Assembly: GCA_963854835.1 (NCBI GenBank)
Contig: OY978526.1
Location: 36,494,501-36,558,500, forward strand
Direction: 5' to 3'
Source: Megamerina dolium
Lineage: Eukaryota > Arthropoda > Insecta > Diptera > Megamerinidae
Length of the DNA: 64,000 nt
Shown here: positions 37,990 through 49,700 of the stretch, piece after piece
Layout of the letters: each line of letters starts with the position of its first letter
Numbering within the stretch: position 1 is the stretch's first letter
Notes under the pieces: model-generated
What the model was told of the DNA's origin: nothing
The model's database searches: none
The model's input: the letters and a program-made list of their open reading frames with translations, nothing else
Translations under genes and position numbers: made by a program

Positions 37990-38740
37990 ATCCTTTCGAA
38001 GTAATGAGCAAATTGCTCCCGTTCAAGCAAGTGTTGCTGCGCACTGGAATTTGTCGATTCCAAGTCGTTCGCAAACAATTTGGGCTGCCTGTAAGCGCAA
38101 CCTGGCGGATTTTAAAAAACTATTTGGTCTTACATTCCTATTAAATTGTACTTACTCAAGAACTGAAGTCATTGCACCAGCATAAACGTCGCGAAATTGT
38201 TGATTTTGCCTTGGATTAGCATGAAAATAATAAAAACTTTTTAAAGAAAATCATCCACTGCGATGAAATTCATTTTCACCTCGGTGCTTCGGTGAGTAAA
38301 CAAAACTATTGATTCTGGTGTGAAGAAAATCAACAAATTATTCACGAACTGAATATTTGGAGTAGTTAGGTGGAATCGTCGATCCGTACTTCTTCCAAAG
38401 CAGGTTAGATCAACGAGAAACAATTTTTTCTGGCCGAAATTGGGAGAAATTGATCGTGACAATATCTCTTTTCAACAACACTGCCCCATAGCACATCAAA
38501 CAATTGAATTGAACAACTGACCTCCAAGAAGTTGTGATTTAACACCATTGGACTACTTCTTGTGGGGTTACCTAAAGTCATTGATCTATGGGAATAAACC
38601 AGACTCTCTGGATGCTTTAAAAGCCAACATATATTTACGGAGTCTGGAGATCATTTAAATGATGTTGTATTCATAACTTACTTGTGTTGATTGTACTTCA
38701 TATTGTTGAATTTCCTCAACAATTGGTGTGTTTTTTTCAA
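37990..38740 (+). pseudogene. Tc1/mariner-superfamily transposase, catalytic half
   Basis: Plus-strand frames give VSATWRILKNYLVLHSYQ, then IIHCDEIHFHLGASVNKQNY (first catalytic Asp within CDE), a GGIVDPYFFQSR-like block, and a damaged second-Asp region (FQQHCPIAH). PPRSCDLTPLDYFLWGYLKS with the third acidic position follows at about 38,520-38,580, then GDHLNDVVFI. Stops and frameshifts interrupt it throughout. It is inactive. A short plus-strand frame at 37,337 (MKRYTPQLRLRIIQLY) could be the start of a further related copy. Confidence 0.82.
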
Positions 38741-38759
38741 TTATTTTCAGTTGATTGAG

Positions 38760-40960
38760 TTCGGAAAATAATACCGACACATTGTTCTCATTCTGAGACT
38801 TTAATCTACCATTCCATACCTTGGGCACAAAATATTTTCAGATCGTTTTGTTCGTAGCCCAAGTTTAGGTTTCGATATTTTGAACGATGATTGCTCTACG
38901 GTTTGTATTACTTTTTTAGTATTTTTGTTTTACACTCAATAGTATAGGAAAGCTTGAAGACTCCATTGCATGTAGCTGAGGCACCTAAAAATCTTTTCTT
39001 ATGTGAAAAAACAATGTTTGTTATTCAGTTTTTATATTTTCAGCACTTTTGCCCCAAAATCAAAGTACCGATTTCGAACTTGTTACAATTAATTAATTCC
39101 TTAGTGATAATTTCTTGAGCTCCAGATTTTAAAAAAATTGGGTCTTAATATTTTTCTCGAAGACGGCTCTGTTTTTTTTTCTATCATTCAAACAGTCGTA
39201 AGAAATGGGTTAAGTTTGTAACTTGATGTTGACGAATATTAAAATCCACACAGCTATGAAAATTAAAATAAAAATACCAATAAAACGATGAGAAGGAATT
39301 GCCATTTTGTCACTGACCAGTCGATTTTTGATGTTGTTGCAATTTTCAAGTGGCATTTATAATGATGTACATGCATCAACGCATTTAAATGATGCAGCAT
39401 TGAAGAAATTCCCCAACTTGAATTCCATTTGATTAGTCGCTCTTTCGCGACACCATTTACGAGCTACTGTTGTTGTTTGCATCTAAAAGGTACATAAAGG
39501 CAACATCCATGCAACAGGCTCCACACTGTAGACGTAAGTATGCACATATACGAGAGCTGTTGCTCAACAAACCATCAGCATGAGACCATTATTTTAAAAT
39601 AATTTCACAGCAGCCAGCTTTTAAGCAATAACACGGTAACGATGGTGCCGTGGAGGAGAAACAACTCATCCGTTGCGTACAAGTATTTAGAAGTGAACAT
39701 TTGCTGGCTAAACGAATGTACGAATATGTACATATATGCATAGGTACATACATGAAAGTATACGCAACAGTATGTGACGCCGTTGGTGGTACAAACTGTA
39801 AATTGCAAAAATGTCGTTAACGACGACGATTGGACTTGGTGGTGGTGCATTTAAAGAAAAAGAAGAAAAAAAAGCAGCTCCAACAACAACAACAACAACA
39901 GCACAAAATATGGTGGTACCTCCAATTGTTGCACGTTTATTGACAATCGATCGATCCAACAACGATCGATGGCACGTAAAGTTGAGTTGTTCATCAATTC
40001 GTCAAATATAAAGACGACCATAATAAGTATGAGTATGTAGGTGCATATGCAAGTGCATACATAGCCAATTCCATATTAGGGGATACTTGTATGTACATAC
40101 CGGCATATGTATGTGTGTCCATTTGGTGGGGTGCATTGATGGAGAATTGCATAGTGTTTGCGTCATGTTTGTTCATTAGTTAGTTAGTTACTTGGTATGG
40201 CCTCAGCTCACGATTTATTTATTTGCAGTCAACCATCGTCATCGTCATCGTCAATTGTCGATTGTCGATTGACGATTGTCGATTGTCTTAATTGGTTTTT
40301 AGCTGGTTTGGATCATTTAAAATTGCATAAAATAATCGTTAGAAAACGTGTCTTTTGATTTAATTGGCAAAATAAACCAAAACGTACAACATTCGAATGA
40401 ATCAAATATTCACAACATTGTAACTACATGCGAGTCTATGAGTATGGATGTATACAAACAAACTCGTATTATGCATTCATTATTGTAAATTTTATGCACA
40501 CATTTCTGCATTTCAAATTGCAGTTAACTTCGCAAGTGGCATGTTCAGAATATAACGACTGATATACGAGTATCTCTGATCACGGGGATGTGATGACTTC
40601 GATAAGCAGCGTTTTTATACGGTGTGAAGCGTTCTAATTTATGAGTTTATCTAGCTTTCAATTCTTTTCGATTCCTTTCTGCAAATTTAAACATTTTTTT
40701 CCTTCAATCTATTTTTTTGAAAATTCGAAGATGTAGACTAGAGAAAATGTTTGATTCGAGACAAAGCCTTCGATCGTTTGATTTCGTGTTTAGCAGAAGT
40801 GGAAGATATGAAAAGCAGTAGGAAATTTAGAAAAAACCTGGAAATAAAAAGGGAGAAGTGTTTGATTGCGATTGTAAGCTATTTTGATTTCCCCAAGTCA
40901 TCATCGGCCATCAGGTGATCCATTGATTTTTGAAACGACAAACAATTATAGAGTTCTGGT
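38760..40960. other. Upstream noncoding DNA with a TCGATTG mini-repeat
   Basis: At 40,234-40,287 CGTCAT units pass into ATTGTCG units, partly as imperfect palindromes. Two ATCGATCG-type sites lie at 39,947-39,970. No coding signal. Confidence 0.5.
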
Positions 40961-40967
40961 TACTCTG

Positions 40968-41153
40968 TGCTGTCATTCTCCTCAAGGCAATGTTTCTATT
41001 GCGATTTAGAGCTGTGTTTGATAACTAAGGCATGCAGATGCTTCTTCCAAGACGTCAGTCTCCTATCATTCTTCTCAAGACAATACACCTATTGTGATTT
41101 GAAGCTGTATTTGGTAACTAGGGCATGCAGATGCTTCTTCCAAGACGTCAAAG
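40968..41153 (+). repeat. Two-unit tandem duplication, 93-bp period
   Basis: CATGCAGATGCTTCTTCCAA followed by GACGTCA occurs at 41,031-41,057 and again at 41,124-41,150. The 60 bases before each copy also align (TTCTCCTCAAGGCAATG / TTCTTCTCAAGACAATA). The frame stays open across both units because 93 is divisible by three. The flanks give no sign of a conserved protein. Confidence 0.85.
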
Positions 41154-41261
41154 TTGTTAAGCTACTTGAATGTAATATTTTACAAATTTTGCTTTTATAG
41201 TTGGCACTATTAGGCGTCGATGAATCCTTTGGTCGAATTGCTCTTCCTAGTAATATATATT

Positions 41262-41365
41262 GCGCATGTTAAATCGGGAGAATATTGAAGGAAAACTACT
41301 TACTTTGGCCAGTTTCGAACAGTAGGGCCCTTGTTATTTCACTTGCTTTGCCGAGATTTTACCTT
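41262..41365 (-). mobile_element. SINE body fragment, diverged
   Basis: The minus strand shows CTACTGTTCGAAACTGGCC followed by AAGTAGTTTTCCTTCAATAT, the counterpart of the SINE segment around GTTCGGAACCGG and AAGTAGGTC. Only the central part is recognisable. Confidence 0.6.
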
Positions 41366-41576
41366 AGCACCTAAATTCACAGAAGATCCACTAGTAAGTC
41401 CTATGACACCCAATAAAATTTTTAACACTTTGCATGATTTAAAACTAATTTCATTGCTTTAGTAATTGCAAATCTATTGATACCATTGCTTCACCAAAGC
41501 TTGCACATTCGTTAATAGTTTCAATACCCTAGGCCCATTAAAGTCTCGATTCTCATATCATGAGTAAATAAAAATA

Positions 41577-41735
41577 CTACTTACTTACTTATGTGGACAT
41601 TACAACAGAAAATCGATTTATAGCGAATTCAGCATACTTCGCCAGCTATCTCTGTCCAAAATAAATTAAAAATTCCAAGCCCCTAAAAGTTCTCCAGTAC
41701 TTGGTCTTTCCACCGGAAGTTCCGAGAATCTCGGA
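41577..41735 (-). mobile_element. 3' terminus of the same non-LTR element, AAGT-tailed
   Basis: The minus strand carries the 3' signature (GAAGTATGCTGAATTCGC, AAATCGATTTTCTGTTGTAA, then CCACATAAGTAAGTAAGT). Upstream is a diverged C-terminal coding remnant (CCGGTGGAAAGACCAAGTAC). All three copies of this end lie on the minus strand. Confidence 0.75.
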
Positions 41736-42250
41736 CGATGTTTTTCCAGTATCCATATGAAAAAATGTGACTTAATTATAGTCTATTAGTTGCTTTCAAT
41801 TGACAGCAGGAACCTTATCACATCCACTTTCTCAGAGTTCGATTTAGATGGACAACACTTTCTTACCTTTTGCAGATTTGCCAAAAATGTAACGATGAAT
41901 GATCAGCAGTTACAAAACAAAACTTACCAAAGTCTTACTCCAATTTTGAAATATGAGTACTATTAAATTGTACGGTTTTATCTTCAAACCGAAGACCTAT
42001 GACCTATACTCTCTGTTAGACACACTATCTTCCACATGAACTTAATTTGTAGCACCTAGACTTAGTATTTATAAAGATATAACTTTTTGTATTTGACCAT
42101 TTCATATTACATAAATATGTGAAAATCATTGCTACCAAGTATTATGTACATGTAATACATAGAATTACCTGACACAAGAAGGTCATCATCAATAACTATG
42201 ATTGCAAGTGTGAACTGATCATAAAAATCACACAGTAAACAATCATTATC

Positions 42251-42280
42251 ACCACCACCATCATCATCATCATCATCATC
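42251..42280 (+). repeat. (CAT)n microsatellite
   Basis: ACC units pass into an uninterrupted TCA/CAT run of about eight units. Confidence 0.9.
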
Positions 42281-42529
42281 GTTGCCATTATTGGTAAGTG
42301 CTGATGGCATTATCGTATCGATTTGCACGTACTATATACTCTTCATTATATTCTTCTACCGCACTTAACTCGTTCAGTTGTTTCCCTTTTATGGAAACTA
42401 AAAAAGAAAACACACTCACTCACACACATAAAGGATATAATTTGGCCAATTACAACTTGGCTAGCAAACAAATGAAGAAAAAACAAACAAACATGAAAAA
42501 GTAAATATAAGAGAGGTGGGAATGGGTAT

Positions 42530-43790
42530 TACAACCGAGATAGAGAGAGAGAGAGTGTGTGTGTGTGTAATACCAGTAACTAGTCAATTTTAGATGTGGT
42601 TTTAGTTAGGATGGCAAATGACGTAGCATTCAATTAGAGTCGGTAATCATCTTTATCGTCATAGTCGTCGTCGTCGTCAACGCCATTGCTATTGTTGGAT
42701 TTGGCTATGGCAATTGATATTGCAGCAACAATACTCATAGTGTGTGTATGTGAGTATTGCAAGCATATTATATGCTGTCATTATACAAGTAGGTACATGT
42801 ATGTATGTAACTAATCGTATGTTACTACCAAAGGCATGCAATTTTAAAATGCCGCCACAAAGGACACAACTTCTTCTGCTTTCTCGTCTGCTTCTTCTTC
42901 TTCTACAGGCTAAACAAGTATGAGTAATTTGAAGCGTCAAGCCGGCTGATTGAATGAGCGCGTACCTAAATGCGCTAAGCCATGCTGAGCTGAACCGATA
43001 ATTGACATGCAAATATTTGAAAATAGTTAGTTGGGCTGATGATGAATGGCACTTGAAGGCATGGTAGATACTCATGCGGTTACCTGAAATACTAAATTGT
43101 TGGTTGCTTATGGTAATGGTCGTTTACATTCGTTATGGTTTTTGTTTGATTTTCCTTTTATTTGTTTTTATTTTACAATGTAATTGGTAAAATACTTGGT
43201 TTCTGTTTGTTTGTTGAGGAGGGCACATAAAAGGCGTGAATAATTGAAATGTTAACAGATTCATTACAGATCAAATAAGAGATTGCCATCAAAAAGATTT
43301 CAATATAATTGTGATGCGATTTTAATTCAATCAGATAATTTATTAGATTCAATCCTGTTCGATCGGTGTGTATGTGACGTTAATTCACAAAATTAGATAA
43401 ACCAACAATCCTAGTGCTCATTGCTCTCCTTCCATCCATATAATCACTGTAATTGTCCCAAATTAATACTCGCATTTGTTCGCATTAGCTTCCACTTGTT
43501 GCTGCCGCTTGCCATGGGGATATCCCTTTGGAATGGTATCACTTAATTTGTCGTAAAACCGCTCTCATACACACCAACAATAAAATACAAATAAAAATAA
43601 GTTTTATTAACTCGTCGTTCATTCGTCCGTCTGTCCGTCCATCATCAGTGGTGCTGGCATTAAATTGGCGCTCGTAAAAAATACATAAACCTTACGCGGA
43701 GGCATACCAAAGAAGCAACAGTGTCAATAATTATTAGATGTAAGAGAGATCGAGAGAGAAAGAGAGAGAGAGACAGATGACAAGAAGCAA
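42530..43790. promoter_or_regulatory. GAGA- and GCCAT-rich segment, possible regulatory element
   Basis: GA runs at 42,541-42,555 and about 43,743-43,776 bracket several GCCAT cores in both orientations, including a GTCATTTGCCATC context near 42,610, AACGCCATTG near 42,683 and TTGCCATGGG near 43,510. PHO and GAF are the standard PRE-binding factors in flies. Density is lower than at 55.5 kb. Confidence 0.25.
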
Positions 43791-43799
43791 ATAAACAAA

Positions 43800-46700
43800 G
43801 CACTTGTATATGCAAGCAATTTTACGATTTCATTTGTGTATAAACAATATTCTTTATGACTTAGAACATAAATAAGAACATAAAGGGTGTTTGTATGGAG
43901 TGTTGTGTCTCTTTTATCTTTTTATTGGAGATGATTGTAACATATATTATTTAGAATTTAAATGTGATTGAGGACATAGACAAAAAACTGATGGTTGAAT
44001 TTTTAACCACTTTTTTGAACATTGTGGGTCGAATCTCGGCAATAATGCAGAAAACATTGACCTTTAAATATCCTTACATCGGATTAGATTTACTTCTCGA
44101 AGAAGAAAGAATCCAGGAGCGTCTAATTAGCTGGTCAACGGTCAGTTGGTATGTTCATTACGTCAAATAAATTATGTCATACGTCGAGTAGAACATTGTG
44201 CTGTCCTGCTGAACCCACACCTTTCCAACATTTATGTCATGTAATTATAGAATCGAAATAGAATTGAAGTCTCAACCCCACCATAATATCAAGTGCCAAA
44301 CCTTACTGAACTGCACGACAGTTAGCCTGTTCGATTGGAAGTCAGACACTCTAAAAAATCACCCTTTGGGATAAAATGTAGCAAAGGATGATTATATGGA
44401 AGATTTTATGATATTTTTTATGACTTGGCGCCACTTAATTCATACTACAACTTGTCCTTCTTCTTTTTGCTTTGCATTTACTCACGGCCACCATGCATCA
44501 GCAACGGTAGCAATATGTATGTATTATGCCAATTTCAGAAAACAATAAATGATCAGTAGTCATAGCGTCAGCCCTTTGTTTGAAATTCTAATAGTCGAGT
44601 CAATTTGATTTCTCACTCACAATAAAAACAAAATCACTCTAAATCTGAACAGATCCTTGGTAACGAAAAAAAAAAATATGCTCAACTACCATAGCACTTT
44701 ATCTTCTTCTTCCTCATACTAAATGAGTGCTTCTCTTCACATTTCGTCAATATACAATTTTATGACTTTTTTTGTTAACATACTCGCACTCGTAACTTTG
44801 TTGACTATGATCGCAATATAAGGTTAAGTATACTCGAATGAATGTGTGTGAGTTTCTCTATGTGTGACATGTTGATGACAAGCAATAAAAAAGATATAAA
44901 AATGAGAGAAATACAAGAGTAAAGAAGAAAGAACTACACTACATTTCCATGACATATTCTATAATTATTGTTATTGTTATTATTATTGTTGTTGTTGTTG
45001 TTTAGTATATGTCTCTACCTATTATAGAGATATGCATTCATATATAGGTACATGTGTATGTGCTCGAGAATATTGAGTAGAATATACTATTATTATTTTT
45101 ATGAGGTGTCTCATTCACTTGATATTTGCTGTTGTTGATGCTTGATGACGATTTTTTATGACAACACCATTTCCTAGTTGTGTTATATCAAAAGAGTAGG
45201 TATCTATATGTTTGTATATGGCAATAAAATTATATTGGCCCGACAAAGTGACTATACACACACACATATGCACTTATATTGTTATTGCAACGATTTGTTT
45301 ATGCCTAGTCTCTTTTTCCATTTTATAGCTTTTTAACGATTTGTTTTGACTGTTCCTAATGGTGGTTAATGTGCATCTATAAAGTGTCAAATCTTTTGGG
45401 CGGAACCATTGAAGATTTGTTGAATTATAAAATGACATTATATTATCAGATAGATATGTCAAATCATATGTGATACTATATCATTACATAAATTACATAT
45501 GGTTGTAAAATTTTTATGATTTTCTAAGTATACATTTAATTCAATAAAAAAAAAATATATCTAATCAATTAGATGTGAGATGTATGATATTTTTACTGAG
45601 TATGTGAGAGATATTAAATAAAATCTCGTATTAAAAAAGTAGAAATTGAAACGAATTTGAAATATAATAATTATGATTAAGAGGTTTCAGTGAAGGTTTT
45701 AGTGAATGAACCCACTTTCTATCTCTGATGAAGATAAGTCCTGTGTACACAGAATCTTTGAACTCTCATATTTAGATTAACCGTGGATGTAAGTTAAAGT
45801 TAACCTAACAAACTTACTTTTTTAATAATAACAGTGTACGATGACGAAGAAAAAAATGGATCAAATACTGAATAAGTATATCTAGAAAAGAGGCCAATTA
45901 GATCCCGTTGATCGAAGGTTACTTTAATCGGTATTTTGAATCGTCATGAGGTCCACCATTAGAACAGCGGATCTATAAAATTGGCATCATTTTTCCAATC
46001 GATATGAAGATTGTCTATTCACTCGATAATGAAAGAAAGTTTTTGAAAGAGTTCTTTGAAAAAAAAACGGTGAAAAAGCGATGCCCTTTTTTGGGCAATG
46101 GAAGGCCGGCCAAGAATGCTTAGAGGTAATAAAAATAAATATATGTAATCATGTACGTATTACCGTCTCAAGCTCTAATGTTTCTCTTACCACTTGTGCC
46201 ACAGTCGTGGTGCCTAAATCAGAGCCTTTGCTAGTTTACTCTAAGAGACGGTTGGCATCCAGTATTGCTTGAGCACCACGAATTAATTGTTACAAGCCGA
46301 GTACTAAATCGCGTGTTTAAAAGTTTGTTTCCCCGAAATACTGTGAAAAAATTGGTATCTTAGAGAGTTCGTTTAGATTGATAAAGAGAAACTCTAGAAG
46401 GACAGCAATCGAAAAAGAATAAGATAGAGATGCACACATCATTCAGAGAAGTGAATAAATCTGCGAATGAGTTTAAATCGATAAAAGGGCGGTAGTCCAT
46501 ATATGTCTGAGTTCTCCAGCTCCAGCCAAAACTCTGAATATCATACTAAGATATTTTTGTATAAAAATACATGTTCACCCTACTAAGCCTATTATAATTT
46601 CTCACTTGCAATAAATACAAAATTTTATTCATCGAAAACGAAAAATTGTACCCTGTTGTGGTATTTAAATACAAATAAATTTTATATCTTTCATTCAAAT

Positions 46701-49700
46701 GGTTGTTCAGTGACACCTCTACATAAGTTCCCCATCCACCCATCGGTTTAAGGATTGATCATAATTTTTCCTTGTATTTTTCGTAATCCGAGCAATCAAA
46801 CACGTATTGTATCAATTTCATTTTTTCAAATATGCACACATAAGTATAATAATAAGTAGATGGGGATGGAATACAGGAGTTGTCTTGCTACTGTTACAAC
46901 TATTGGTATTTATTTATTTTCAGTTTCTTTAATTTCTCAGGAATTTTTAAAAATAAATACAAGTACTCATACATATTACATTAATGCGTATTGCATTTTT
47001 GTTGTTGTAGTTTTCATTTTTATTTTTTTTTTCTCTGTACCACATAAATATTAAGTTATACATAAACTGCATGTTCTCAGATGTGAGTGAAGCGACAAAA
47101 ACATTTCAATTGTCGCAATGCTCAGGCGCACATATGTATGACATTCATTTGGTTGCGTGTGTGTATATAATTGATCGGTTCAAGTATCAAGCTCGTATAC
47201 AAGATGCCTTCAAGATGGCGGCTGTGAGCCCAATGGAACATATGTGTGATGCACGCACTTGAATATTTCGTGTATTTAAACATGGTTTCATTAAATCATA
47301 TGGTCGCACTAAATCATGTTTAAATTGTGTATGTGAATGTGTGTGTGTGTGTAGTTTACACTCAAGAAAAAATCTTCATTGAAGCAAATACGATATGAGG
47401 TATTTATATTAATTTCAATTCCAACAATATCTGGGATGAATTAAAGATATACCATAAATTGATATTGATGTTCATTCAATTAAATTTGATGATATGAATA
47501 GGTCGTAGATCGTCGTCAAACGTCTATTATTCATTCAATACTAACTTGATAGCATTTTTCATTTCAAGTAATTCAAAATCTTTCAAGCAGTAAAATTGGA
47601 TAGGTATTAGCAAAAGAAGTAGAATAATCAAAAGCGATGTAATAGAACCTCTACTTTACTTTTTTTTTTAATTCGACATTTATTTTTTCGGCTTTAATTC
47701 AATACACCAAGAGTCAATATTCTTCCTAAAGAGTTTTAAAAAACCAGACCTTCAAAAAAGAACCAGCTGTCGAACACCGTTATAACATTAACATGGAGCA
47801 CTACTCCTCGTTCATCAGTCTAGCCAAATTGTTCTCAGATTCCTCCTAAAATCCCTAAAATTAAAACCTAAAATATCCAGCCAACTCTAAACATTTAAAA
47901 TTTCCTGGGTTCAACAGAACATTAGCTTTCCCTTTGAACTCTGTGTGTCCACGTCTCTTTCACATTTCCTATTTGAATGGTTGGTTTGTTGTTTAAAATG
48001 GGGCGCCAGTATCCCATGAATTCAATTGTCTCTCAAGCGCCGCTTTCTAACCACCTCCTAAGTTGAAGTTTTGTGGGATCTGCTGAGATTTCAATCGATT
48101 TATATCCAGCTCGTTCGATTTAAGTTGTAAGTAGGTCATTTACATTTGTCCTGAACAGTTCTTCAAGGCTCTTGAAGGTCGATTTGTCTAGCTCTCATCA
48201 CCTCGCCGCCCATAGTGTCCTACATCTGCGGGTTGTTTGCAATTCCGAAAGTGAGTGTTGTGCAGGATTCCCATTTTGGCTGCATATCTTCCAATAATCC
48301 TCGAATTTTCAACTTTAATGGCAGTTTTTCATTTTGGTATTTTTAATTTTTCGATGCCACCAAATGCAGCGATGCTTTGAAAATCCATTTTAAAATATGA
48401 ATATCTTTTACGATCTTATTGCTAATATAGGGATCCGAATTCTATCACATTTTTTTACAACTCTATCTTAAATGTTCTAGCAATATATATTTCTGTCATA
48501 TTTGTCAAATTTCTTTTACAGTTAGGTGTTCATATATACCCTCTCTAACGATCTCTGCTGCTGACGTGACAAACTAAAGAAAATACTACCAAGGTTAATA
48601 TGATATTCACCCGTGGTGTGGAAAGGCAATTAATTTAACATAAGTCATATCAAAAAAATGCACCCATTTAAAAAACAAAATTTGTAGATAATAATGAAAA
48701 TTGCTAATAGCAAAAAATATGTAATTGTTGAATACAAAACATCTTCGTATATGTTCCAGTTGAAAGTCGTTTGAAAAAAATAAAAAAACAATGAACCATA
48801 CTCTAATGCAAGCATTATGCTCAGCACTAACAAGCAATTATGATCATACGAAGGCCATTCATACAGCTGAATTGGTGTAATTGTTCATGTAACTACCTAA
48901 CAACAATAATTCGAACAAAAACCAAAATAATTCATAAATCATAAAAGATGTCATAAATAAAATGGAAAAATGCATATGTCGGTGCGTTATTCTTTCACGC
49001 ACACTCCGATCACAATCAGATAATGGCAAAAAGGTAAAGAAAGATCGAGCAGAGCATTTAGTAAAAATACTCATACTTGCAAGGCGACAAGAATTTCAAG
49101 CGGAAGAAAGTTCATGTCTGACCGTAAATAAGGCGTTTGTTGTTTTGTATAAGATGGGCTTGTTAACTGGCTTGTTTCACAACAAAAAGAAGGAAAGGGG
49201 AAGAAATACAAACAAATCCAACTGATCAGATAAATGGAATAAAATATAACAATAATATAAAAACAAAGGACATTCATATGGAACACACAAACACACACAC
49301 ACAAAATTCATAAAATCATTACATACGCAATTTCTTTATTCTTCTCTCTTTCTCTCTACAGCAATCGATTAATGCATGCAGCAGACATAAATCATAAAAA
49401 TATTCTATTATCTCTTGTGGTGTTGGCAGAGGCAAAGAAAGGATCGATCGATCGACCGGCGGCTCAGCATCTCATTATATGGTGGAGTCGAGAATGAAGG
49501 TTTTCTTGGTTTATGAGGAAATCGATACATATTGTCCTATTTTCCGGCACAATGAGCCTTATTAGACTACACCTATGCACCACTACTTTACTAGGTGCCG
49601 GAGCTGGTTTTGACCATATTGCAGTCGATCTGATAACAAAACCTCACCTCAATACATGATTGATTTATTTCTACAGAATGTTGAATGCTTGATGTAGTTG

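Noticed and set aside
45850..46280. Complex-looking segment that might be a transposon piece
   Set aside because: No recognisable protein or terminal-repeat motif and no second copy seen in the window.
48000..48300. Minus-strand segment vaguely like the C-terminal tail of a LINE
   Set aside because: The similarity was only an impression of residue order without a clear motif; not enough for a call.
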